DNA of 32,710 nucleotides from Ruminococcus sp. UBA1394 (lineage in GTDB: Bacteria > Bacillota > Clostridia > Oscillospirales > Ruminococcaceae), in assembly GCA_002305725.1 (NCBI GenBank), contig DBQM01000045.1:73568-106277 (forward strand), written 5' to 3'. Within the stretch, counting starts at the first letter, position 1; each line of letters starts with the position of its first letter. Below are positions 1 to 7,115 of this stretch, piece by piece. Under the pieces are notes generated by a model. That model saw only the letters and a list, made by a program, of their open reading frames with translations, had not been told where the DNA came from and ran no database searches. The translations under genes were made by a program, and so were the position numbers.

Positions 1-96
1 GGGGCGACCTTCGCCTGACAAAAATCTGACTTCGCATCTGCACGACAATAATTGTGCGGTATTGCCTTAAAAAAATGTTTATCTGAGGAGGTATTT

Positions 97-2883
97 ATGA
101 AAAATAATAAGATATTAAGTGCGGTTACAGCGTTTGTATGTGCGCTGACCTGTTTTGTCCCTGCACACACCATGGCTTATGAGGCGGAGGATATTGAGGT
201 TAAGGAGGAAACTGCTGTTTCTGAAAACTATACTGAAACTACGATTTTGCAGACAGATTTATATGACGAAGATGAAGCTGTTACAACAGCTCCGGAGCAA
301 GCGGCTGTTACCGTTCCAACTGTTACAACAATTCCCTTGTATGAAAGGGTAACTCTTCCGGTCACTACTGCTTTTATTGCCGGTGTTGATATTAATAATG
401 TAAGACCGGCTTCAGCAGATGATATTGTTATTGAGCCGGGAAGTACTGCTGAAATGAATCTTTCTATTTCTGATACAATGGATAGTTTTGATACCTGTTC
501 CGGAAGTATGAAGCTTCCGGAGGGAATATCCTGTGAAAAAATCACATATGGAGATGACGGTATCGCAGACTTTAAAGTGTCAGGTTCAACAGTTACATTT
601 GAAATGCCGGAAAGTACTGTGACTGTAACATTTTCAGCAGATGAAGATATGTCTGACGGTGAGTATCAGATAAGCTTTGGCTATATCACAAGAACATACA
701 GCCGTCCGTCAGGGGATATTTATATTGCCGGAGGTTATCGCTATGAGGTGTCCGGCGGTGCTGTTAAGGTGGCAAGTCCGGCGGTGACGACTTCTGTTCC
801 GGTGACGACTGTGACTTCGACTACTGAAACAACCCGGACTACCACAACATCAAGAGAAATTTATACAGTTACATCACTTACACAATTTCCGCCTACACCT
901 GTTTCAGCTGTAGCATATACAACTGTTATAGGTTATGCTGATAATGTTGCAGTGCCGGCAGGCGAATATGTAAAAATGAAATTTTCAATACCGTTTTTCA
1001 ATGAATCATATTATAAAGAGTATGGTGTTCGTTTCAGATTACCTTCCAGTATACTTTGTACTGATATTGTTAACAGCGCAGATAACAGTGAAATAAAATT
1101 CAGTGTGAAGCCTGATTTTAATTATAACTGGAGAATATATAATTTTGATATGACTTCTGATGAAGTTGTTCTTACTTTGTTTGTAGCTAACAGTTTTACT
1201 CCGGGAACATATCAGCTTGATTTGAAATTTTCCATAAGTGACGGTTCATATATTGATTGTTATAAGTATGAACTTTCCGGCGGAACAATAGAAGTAACAG
1301 AATCCAGAAGTCCTTCGGGAACAAGAATTTCTTATTATACACCGGAAACACAGCCGGTATCAACGACCATCATTCCTGTCACAACCACTACTGAAACGCA
1401 GAATACTGCTGAATCAGTCACTTATGTTCCGTCAACAGATATAATAAGAAAAGCTTATGCTGATGATGTTGTACTGAGCAGCGGCGTGTCTGCCAAAATG
1501 AAATTATCAGTACCGGACAGAGAGGAAAGTGACGGCAGCTGCAATGTATCAGTTAATCTGCCTTATGGAGTATATTGTAATAATATTATTAACAGTAAGG
1601 ACAGGAAATATATACCGTTTCATATGAGTATAAGCAGGGAGGAAACTCTTGTTTCATTTTCAATCTCCTCAGATACAGTAGTTATGACTCTTTCTATAGG
1701 CGGAGAAATTTCTCCGGGAACATATCAGGCAATATTTAAAGCGGACGGGTCATATATGATTCCATATGAATCATGTTCTTATCTGACAGGAAATTATGAA
1801 TATGATTTTTCCGGCGGAGCAATAGAAATTGCTGATTCGGGAACTTCTTCCGTAACAACTGCTCCATCTGTCACACAACCGGAAAAAACGGAAACACAGC
1901 AAGTAACAACAACTGTTATTCCGGTCACACAGCTGGAAAAAACGGAACCCCTGCCCGGAGCAATATCTGTTCTTCCGGTCACACAACCGGAAAATACAGA
2001 AACGCAGCCTGTGACAACGACCATAATTCCAGTCACAACAGTTCCCGAAACAGAGGAAACAACGCAGACTACTACAACATCAATAGAAATTGTTACGTCA
2101 ATTTATATTGTTACATCGTTACCTCCCGGTCAATGTCAATGGATTCCCGGCGCAGAAATTGAAAGAAAAGTTTACGTTGATGATGTAACACTGAATATCG
2201 GTGAGACTGCTGAAATGAAGTTATCAGTACCGGACAGGGAAACTATTGACGACGATTATTATATAACTGCATATCTTCCGGCTGGAGTATACTGTGAAAA
2301 TATTATTGACTGTGAAACTGAGCTGAGTATAAAGTTTAGTATGAAAACTGATGAAGAGAATAATTCAGTTTCATTTTCTATGCCGTCAGACGAGATAATT
2401 ATGACCATTTCTGCAGAAGACGGCAGTGTTCCGGGAACATATAGTACAAGGTTTTCATCAAGTGCAAGATATAGTAATTCCTCCGGAGACTATTATCATA
2501 TATTTGGAAATATTTCGTTGAATTTTTCCGGCGGTACAATAGAAATAACAGACCAGGAAAGTCCAGCCGTAACAACGACCGTGATTCCGGTCACACAACC
2601 GGAAAATACAGAAACACAGCCTGTGACAACGACCATAATTCCTGTCACAACAGTTCCGGAAACACAGGAAACAGAGCCTGAAACACGGTTAAAAGGCGAC
2701 ATTTCCGGAAACGGTGAGATTGACATATATGACGCTGTTGAAATTGCGAAAGAAATACTGGGAATGAGAACGTTTACAGAGGAAGAAAAGAAAATCGCCG
2801 ATATAAACGGTGACGGCATGGTTAATTTATATGATGCTATTGAAATTGCCGGAATGTTTATTTATAGTGAAAGCAAAAAATAA
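97..2883 (+). CDS. Secreted multimodular protein with four repeated beta-rich modules and a C-terminal dockerin
   Basis: This 928-residue protein is probably exported and attached to a cellulosome-like scaffold. The ATG at 97 is chosen because GAGGAGG lies at 85-91 and the protein then begins with a typical signal peptide (MKNNK, then a hydrophobic stretch ending near residue 27); the upstream ATG at 52 lacks this. Four related modules of about 125 residues lie near residues 100-227, 274-402, 449-582 and 687-820. Each has a conserved start (DDV.L..G..A.MKLSVP), a 'PGTY' turn and an ending SGG.IE(I/V). They are joined by Thr/Pro-rich linkers. The dockerin (from about residue 867) has two Ca-binding segments, GDISGNGEIDIYDAVEIAK and ADINGDGMVNLYDAIEIAG. 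The modules resemble cohesin or Ig-like beta sandwiches in layout, but I cannot assign the fold. Dockerin is confident, catalytic function unknown; an adhesin or structural scaffold component is plausible. Confidence 0.85.
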   Translation: MKNNKILSAVTAFVCALTCFVPAHTMAYEAEDIEVKEETAVSENYTETTILQTDLYDEDEAVTTAPEQAAVTVPTVTTIPLYERVTLPVTTAFIAGVDINNVRPASADDIVIEPGSTAEMNLSISDTMDSFDTCSGSMKLPEGISCEKITYGDDGIADFKVSGSTVTFEMPESTVTVTFSADEDMSDGEYQISFGYITRTYSRPSGDIYIAGGYRYEVSGGAVKVASPAVTTSVPVTTVTSTTETTRTTTTSREIYTVTSLTQFPPTPVSAVAYTTVIGYADNVAVPAGEYVKMKFSIPFFNESYYKEYGVRFRLPSSILCTDIVNSADNSEIKFSVKPDFNYNWRIYNFDMTSDEVVLTLFVANSFTPGTYQLDLKFSISDGSYIDCYKYELSGGTIEVTESRSPSGTRISYYTPETQPVSTTIIPVTTTTETQNTAESVTYVPSTDIIRKAYADDVVLSSGVSAKMKLSVPDREESDGSCNVSVNLPYGVYCNNIINSKDRKYIPFHMSISREETLVSFSISSDTVVMTLSIGGEISPGTYQAIFKADGSYMIPYESCSYLTGNYEYDFSGGAIEIADSGTSSVTTAPSVTQPEKTETQQVTTTVIPVTQLEKTEPLPGAISVLPVTQPENTETQPVTTTIIPVTTVPETEETTQTTTTSIEIVTSIYIVTSLPPGQCQWIPGAEIERKVYVDDVTLNIGETAEMKLSVPDRETIDDDYYITAYLPAGVYCENIIDCETELSIKFSMKTDEENNSVSFSMPSDEIIMTISAEDGSVPGTYSTRFSSSARYSNSSGDYYHIFGNISLNFSGGTIEITDQESPAVTTTVIPVTQPENTETQPVTTTIIPVTTVPETQETEPETRLKGDISGNGEIDIYDAVEIAKEILGMRTFTEEEKKIADINGDGMVNLYDAIEIAGMFIYSESKK
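1973..2045 (+). repeat. Linker-encoding direct repeat, copy 1 (of 2)
   Basis: This 73-bp stretch starting TTCCGGTCACACAACCGGAA and ending near GTCACAACAGTTCC recurs with only a few mismatches at 2585-2657 in the same gene. It encodes the Thr/Pro linker VTQPENTETQPVTTTIIPVT. The near identity at DNA level suggests recent duplication or gene conversion between linkers. Confidence 0.85.
2585..2657 (+). repeat. Linker-encoding direct repeat, copy 2
   Basis: This is the second copy of the 73-bp linker repeat. It sits between module 4 and the dockerin and differs from copy 1 at only a few positions. Confidence 0.85.
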
Positions 2884-2900
2884 TTTTGCTTTCACTATAA
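2862..2900 (+). terminator. Perfect 17-bp hairpin enclosing the stop codon
   Basis: TTATAGTGAAAGCAAAA (2862-2878) and TTTTGCTTTCACTATAA (2884-2900) are perfect inverted complements with a 5-nt loop (2879-2883) that includes the TAA stop of the dockerin gene. The last codons therefore form the left arm. A-rich left and T-rich right flanks fit a terminator, although the T run is inside the stem rather than after it. Confidence 0.55.
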
Positions 2901-2959
2901 TAATTTATTTTATTGCCTTGCACATCCGCTTACTTCGTAAGCTTCGTGCATATCGGCAA

Positions 2960-2993
2960 ATAGTAAACGAAAAATATTTTTTTCGTTTACTAT
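2960..2993. repeat. 15-bp inverted repeat hairpin
   Basis: ATAGTAAACGAAAAA (2960-2974) pairs with TTTTTCGTTTACTAT (2979-2993), leaving a 4-nt loop. A further small hairpin GCTTAC-TTC-GTAAGC lies at 2928-2942, inside flanking TGCAC/GTGCA arms. Together with 2862-2900 and 3017-3044 this makes four hairpins in under 200 bp. It could be transcription termination or mRNA stabilisation. Confidence 0.6.
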
Positions 2994-3016
2994 AAATAAG
3001 TATTCGTATGGTCTGG

Positions 3017-3044
3017 GCAGACGGCGGAAAGCCGTCTGCTTTTT
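3017..3044 (+). terminator. Rho-independent terminator
   Basis: A GC-rich 9-bp stem, GCAGACGGC (3017-3025) with GCCGTCTGC (3031-3039), has a GGAAA loop and is followed by TTTTT (3040-3044). This is a standard intrinsic terminator for rightward transcription from the dockerin gene. Confidence 0.88.
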
Positions 3045-3087
3045 GCTGCGAAATGACAAAAAACTGTATAAATATGCTCTGATTTAA

Positions 3088-3116
3088 TTGACAATAAACG
3101 AGTATTATGTTAAAAT
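3088..3116 (+). promoter_or_regulatory. Sigma-A-type promoter for the alpha-xylosidase gene
   Basis: A perfect -35 TTGACA (3088-3093), a 17-bp spacer and -10 TAAAAT (3111-3116) lie 38 bp before the ATG at 3155. The ribosome binding site AAGGAG is at 3141-3146. Confidence 0.8.
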
Positions 3117-3154
3117 GAAAGTATCATTATGAAAGTACGGAAGGAGTTTGAAAA

Positions 3155-5509
3155 ATGAAGTTTTCAGACGGATTTTGGCTGAATCAGCGTGGATTTGACG
3201 TAAACTATGCCGTTTCAGCATATGAAATAACAACAACTGCCAACTCAATTACTGTTTTTGCAACCTCTTCTGCAATCTATAACAGAGCAATGACACTTGG
3301 CGGCGTCACATTTGAAATTACCTATACTTCAACAGCGCCAGACGTTATCAAGGTAAGTATAGTTCATCATAAGGGCACCCTTAAAAACGCACCTAAATAT
3401 GAACTTAACGAGGATTTAGGCTATACTCCTGAAATCACAACAGGCGAGGACTTCGCTGAAATGGTTTCCGGAAACACAAAGGTGAGAATCAAAAAGGGCT
3501 ATGACTGGGACGTTGAGTTCAGCTATAAGGGTAAGCGTCTTACAGGCGGAGCATGGAGAGCAACTTCGTATATTGAAGAAAACCAGTTCAGAGCGGACAA
3601 CCGTGTAAATAGTATGCGTGACGATAACTTCTGGGGCTATCCGGCAGATGAACACCATACATATATGAGAGAACAGCTTACTCTCGGAATCGGAGAATGT
3701 ATTTACGGCTTCGGCGAAAAATTTACTACTTTCGTTAAGAATGGTCAGAACGTTGAAATGTGGAATTCTGACGGCGGTACCTGCTCAGACCAGAGCTATA
3801 AGTGTATTCCTTTCTATATTTCTTCAAACGGCTACGGTGTGTTTGTAAACAGTTCGGACAAGGTTTCCTATGAAATTGCGTCAGATACAGTTTCAAAGGT
3901 GTCCATTACAGTTCCCGGCGAGGAGATAGAATACTTCCTTATCGGCGGTGAAAACCTGCGTGAAGTCCTTGCAAACTACACAACCCTTACAGGAAAGCCT
4001 GCACTTCCACCTGCAAAGACATTTGGTCTGTGGCTTTCAACTTCATTCACCACAACCTATGACGAGGAAACAATTACTTCATTTATTGACGGCATGGCTG
4101 AAAGGGATATTCCTCTCCAGATGTTCCATTTTGATTGTTTCTGGATGAAAGGCTATGAATGGTGTAACTTTGAATGGGATAAGACACAGTTCCCTGACCC
4201 TCCGGCAATGCTGAAAAGACTCAAAGACAGAGGTCTTGGAATCTGCGTATGGATTAACCCGTATATTGCCCAGCGCTCAAAGCTTTTTGACGAGGGCGTT
4301 GAAAACGGCTACTTTATAAAGAATCTTGACGGCAGCGTGTTCCAGTGTGATATGTGGCAGCCGGGAATGGCTATCGTTGACTTTACAAATCCGGCAGCCT
4401 GCGAATGGTTTGCATCAAAGCTCAGAGCACTCTGTGAAATGGGCGTAACAGCCATCAAGACAGACTTCGGTGAAAGAATTCCTACAAAGGTTAAATATTA
4501 CAGCGGCGAAGACCCGATAAAGATGCACAACTACTATACATACCTTTACAACAAGCTTGTGTTTAACGTGCTGAAAGACTACTACGGCGAAAATCAGGCC
4601 TGCCTGTTTGCAAGAAGTGCAACAGCCGGCGGTCAGCAGTTCCCTGTACACTGGGGCGGTGACTGTTCTGCTGAATACTCCTCAATGGCAGAAACTCTCA
4701 GAGGCGGACTTTCCCTCTGTGCATCCGGTTTCGGATATTTCAGCCACGATATCGGCGGATTTGAGGCTACTGCTTCACCGGACGTTTACAAGAGATGGTG
4801 TGCGTTTGGTCTGATGTCAACACACAGCCGTCTGCACGGTTCAACTTCCTACAGAGTTCCGTGGGCTTATGAGGAGGACACACCGGACAATCCGGAAAAT
4901 GCCTGCGCAGTTCTGCGTTTCTTCACAAAGCTCAAGGGCAGACTTATGCCATACCTCTTCTCACAGGCTGTTTACACTTCAACAGTTGGTGTGCCTATGA
5001 TGAGAGCAATGGTTATCGACTATGCTGATGACCCTGCCTGCCTGTTCCTTGACAGACAGTATATGCTCGGTGACAATCTTCTCTGCGCACCGGTTCTCAG
5101 TGAGGACGGCAATGTTACATTCTATCTGCCGGCAGGAAAGTGGACCGATATTATCACAGGCGAAACATTCGACGGCGGAAGATATATCACAAGAAATTGC
5201 TCATATCTTGAAATGCCTGTTCTTGCAAGACCGGATTCAATCGTTGTCTACGGCGACTTCAAAAACAGCTTTGAATATGACTATATCAGCAATGCAAATG
5301 CTGTTATATACAATCTGGGCGACGGCAAAACTGCTGAAACTTCAGTTTATGATACTGACGCAAACAAGGTTATGTCAATGACAGCTGTAAGAAACGGCAA
5401 TGAGATTACAGTAACTTATACAAGTACTGCGGAATTTAAGATCACAGCCGGAGAAAAGACTGTTGACGCACCTGCTGCGGACAGCGGTAAAATTGTTATT
5501 GCTTTATAA
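3155..5509 (+). CDS. yicI: Alpha-xylosidase, glycoside hydrolase family 31 (YicI-like)
   Basis: This 784-residue enzyme is predicted to release alpha-linked xylose from the non-reducing end of xyloglucan oligosaccharides. It is close in length to E. coli YicI (772 residues) and aligns with it from the first residues (KFSDGFWLNQRG). Diagnostic blocks are FGLWLSTSFTT, FHFDCFWMK, the nucleophile block KTDFGERIP (Asp437) and the acid/base block HWGGDC (Asp503). SFGYFSHDIGGFE and HGSTSYRVPW also match the YicI subgroup rather than generic alpha-glucosidases. There is no signal peptide, so it should act inside the cell on imported oligosaccharides. It has its own promoter and AAGGAG site. Specificity for xylose over glucose is inferred from the overall resemblance. 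Confidence 0.9.
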   Translation: MKFSDGFWLNQRGFDVNYAVSAYEITTTANSITVFATSSAIYNRAMTLGGVTFEITYTSTAPDVIKVSIVHHKGTLKNAPKYELNEDLGYTPEITTGEDFAEMVSGNTKVRIKKGYDWDVEFSYKGKRLTGGAWRATSYIEENQFRADNRVNSMRDDNFWGYPADEHHTYMREQLTLGIGECIYGFGEKFTTFVKNGQNVEMWNSDGGTCSDQSYKCIPFYISSNGYGVFVNSSDKVSYEIASDTVSKVSITVPGEEIEYFLIGGENLREVLANYTTLTGKPALPPAKTFGLWLSTSFTTTYDEETITSFIDGMAERDIPLQMFHFDCFWMKGYEWCNFEWDKTQFPDPPAMLKRLKDRGLGICVWINPYIAQRSKLFDEGVENGYFIKNLDGSVFQCDMWQPGMAIVDFTNPAACEWFASKLRALCEMGVTAIKTDFGERIPTKVKYYSGEDPIKMHNYYTYLYNKLVFNVLKDYYGENQACLFARSATAGGQQFPVHWGGDCSAEYSSMAETLRGGLSLCASGFGYFSHDIGGFEATASPDVYKRWCAFGLMSTHSRLHGSTSYRVPWAYEEDTPDNPENACAVLRFFTKLKGRLMPYLFSQAVYTSTVGVPMMRAMVIDYADDPACLFLDRQYMLGDNLLCAPVLSEDGNVTFYLPAGKWTDIITGETFDGGRYITRNCSYLEMPVLARPDSIVVYGDFKNSFEYDYISNANAVIYNLGDGKTAETSVYDTDANKVMSMTAVRNGNEITVTYTSTAEFKITAGEKTVDAPAADSGKIVIAL

Positions 5510-5517
5510 AATCAAAT

Positions 5518-5547
5518 AATCATAGGGGGACTATACTCCCTATGATT
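5518..5547 (+). terminator. Hairpin between the alpha-xylosidase and PH-like genes
   Basis: AATCATAGGG (5518-5527) pairs with CCCTATGATT (5538-5547) across a 10-nt loop. It lies 8 bp after the yicI stop. There is no clear T run after it, so it may be a weak terminator or an mRNA processing hairpin. Confidence 0.5.
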
Positions 5548-5570
5548 ACTAATAAACGGAGATATGCAAA

Positions 5571-5981
5571 ATGGGAAAAAATGAAATTGATCATGTCTGG
5601 ACAGACAAAAAGCGTACCCTTTTCGGACTTCCTTTATCATTCACAAGATATTTTCTGACTGAGAATAAGTTTATCACAAGAGTCGGACTGCTTAGTCTTG
5701 AGGAAGATGAACTTGACCTTTACACCGTAACGGATAAAAAACTTGTTCTTCCTTTTAAGCAGAGGATATTCGGATGCGGTACTATAATACTTTATGTCAG
5801 AGATACCGATACTCCTATAAAAGAGATAAAAGCAGTTAAAAATCCGAGAAAGGTTCTGGCGGAGCTTGACAAGTATATCAATATCCAGCGTGACCGCTAC
5901 AGAACAAGAGGACGTGACATGATAGGCTATGATGTTCACGACTGTGACTGCGATGACTGTAATGACGACGATATAAACTGA
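5571..5981 (+). CDS. Small PH-domain-like protein with Asp/Cys-rich tail
   Basis: This 136-residue protein has no signal peptide or obvious membrane segment. Residues 8-95 alternate short beta-like strands (RTLFGLPLSFTRYFLTENKF, ELDLYTVTDKKLVL, FGCGTIILYVRD, PIKEIKAVKNPRKV) in the manner of bacterial PH domains (bPH family), which often begin with 'Y.LT..R'. The C-terminus is unusual: a strongly acidic tail with cysteines (HDCDCDDCNDDDIN) that could bind metal. The gene sits between a hydrolase gene and a methyltransferase gene, all rightward, and has a weak ACGGAG site near 5556. The PH-like call is by eye; the function is unknown. Confidence 0.65.
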   Translation: MGKNEIDHVWTDKKRTLFGLPLSFTRYFLTENKFITRVGLLSLEEDELDLYTVTDKKLVLPFKQRIFGCGTIILYVRDTDTPIKEIKAVKNPRKVLAELDKYINIQRDRYRTRGRDMIGYDVHDCDCDDCNDDDIN

Positions 5982-6008
5982 AATTAATGTAAAAAGAGAT
6001 GTGAAATT

Positions 6009-7076
6009 ATGCTTGAATTTATAACCGAAAAAGAAACCTGCTGGGAAAGACTCCAAAAGGAACACCGCCCTATATACATTTACGGCATGGGTGACGGTGC
6101 AATGAAAATAATGTCTGTTTTCAAAAAATACGGCATTAAAACGTCGGGCATATTTGCAAGTGATGATTTTGTAAGAGGACATTATTTTGAGGGATTCAGA
6201 GTAATGCGACTGTCTGAGGTTGAGGAGCTTGAACCGGATTTTGCAGTAGTACTGGCGTTTGCCGCCGGATATGAGGAGCTTGTTGACCGTATCAAAATGA
6301 TAAACAAGAAACACAAGCTTTACGTCCCCGACGTGCCTGTTATCGGCAGCGGACTGTTTACATATGATTACTGTAAGGAACACGCTGAACAGTTCCAGGA
6401 GGTTTATGACCTTCTTGCTGACCAGCATTCAAAAAAGGTTTATGCGTCTGTTATAAACTTTAAAATCAGCGGTGACATAAAATATCTTGAAGATATTACA
6501 TCTACCAAAACTGAAATATACAGGGATATAATCAAGCCTAATCTCAATGAGCATTATGTTGACCTTGGAGCGTACAACGGAGATACCATAAAGGAACTGC
6601 TGGAGATAACACGCAATCGCTATGTGAGAGTTTACGCTATGGAGCCGGACAGGAAAAACTTCAAAAAGCTCTGTCGCTATATAGAGGGCAAAAACCATAT
6701 TTATGCCTATAACAATGCGGCATGGTGTATTGATACGCAGCTGCCGTTTTCTTCAAAGTCCGGACGCCAGTCCTCTCTTGCCACAAGCACCGGAACAAAG
6801 TATATTGAAAGCAAGTCGGTGGACAGTATGCTTGGTGGCGATGAGGCAACGCTTATCAAAATGGACGTTGAGGGCGCAGAGCGTGAGGCTTTGTGGGGTG
6901 CCTGTCAGACTATTGCAAGGTATAATCCAAGACTCATGGTTGCCCTTTATCATCGAAATGAGGATTTGTATGAACTTCCTTTGCTCGTCCATAAGCTGAA
7001 TCCGAAATACAAGCTTTATATAAGACACCAGCTTTACATTCCTGCATGGGAAACCAATCTTTATGCAACTCTTTAA
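6009..7076 (+). CDS. FkbM-family SAM-dependent methyltransferase with N-terminal Rossmann-like domain
   Basis: This 355-residue protein probably methylates a sugar or other small hydroxylated substrate, as FkbM-type enzymes do in polysaccharide and secondary metabolism. The SAM-binding motif I is YVDLGAYNGD (residues 183-192), followed by the acidic ribose-binding MEPD (211-214). The FkbM signature KMDVEGAE lies near 284-291. Residues 20-115 look like a second nucleotide-binding alpha/beta domain (PIYIYGMGDGAMKI..GIFASDD), similar to the domain fused to many bacterial polysaccharide-modifying enzymes. It starts 27 nt after the PH-like gene and is likely co-transcribed with it. The ribosome binding site is weak. 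The substrate cannot be told from sequence. Confidence 0.8.
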   Translation: MLEFITEKETCWERLQKEHRPIYIYGMGDGAMKIMSVFKKYGIKTSGIFASDDFVRGHYFEGFRVMRLSEVEELEPDFAVVLAFAAGYEELVDRIKMINKKHKLYVPDVPVIGSGLFTYDYCKEHAEQFQEVYDLLADQHSKKVYASVINFKISGDIKYLEDITSTKTEIYRDIIKPNLNEHYVDLGAYNGDTIKELLEITRNRYVRVYAMEPDRKNFKKLCRYIEGKNHIYAYNNAAWCIDTQLPFSSKSGRQSSLATSTGTKYIESKSVDSMLGGDEATLIKMDVEGAEREALWGACQTIARYNPRLMVALYHRNEDLYELPLLVHKLNPKYKLYIRHQLYIPAWETNLYATL

Positions 7077-7084
7077 AATAAAGA

Positions 7085-7112
7085 AACCCGCATCAGCTGA
7101 TGCGGGTTTTTT
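7085..7112. terminator. Bidirectional terminator between convergent genes
   Basis: AACCCGCATCAG (7085-7096) and CTGATGCGGGTT (7097-7108) form a perfect palindrome. T residues follow on the right and A residues precede on the left, so it can stop both the rightward methyltransferase transcript and the leftward gatCAB-aspS operon. Confidence 0.88.
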
Positions 7113-7115
7113 ATA

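Noticed and set aside
97..2883. Calling the four modules cohesins
   Set aside because: Length and ending (GG.I.V) fit, but the core pattern is not convincing by eye; called only beta-rich modules.
5637..6428. 263-residue leftward open frame
   Set aside because: It is antisense to the PH-like and methyltransferase genes, which carry clear motifs; its composition is Val/Ile/Phe-biased as expected for a shadow.
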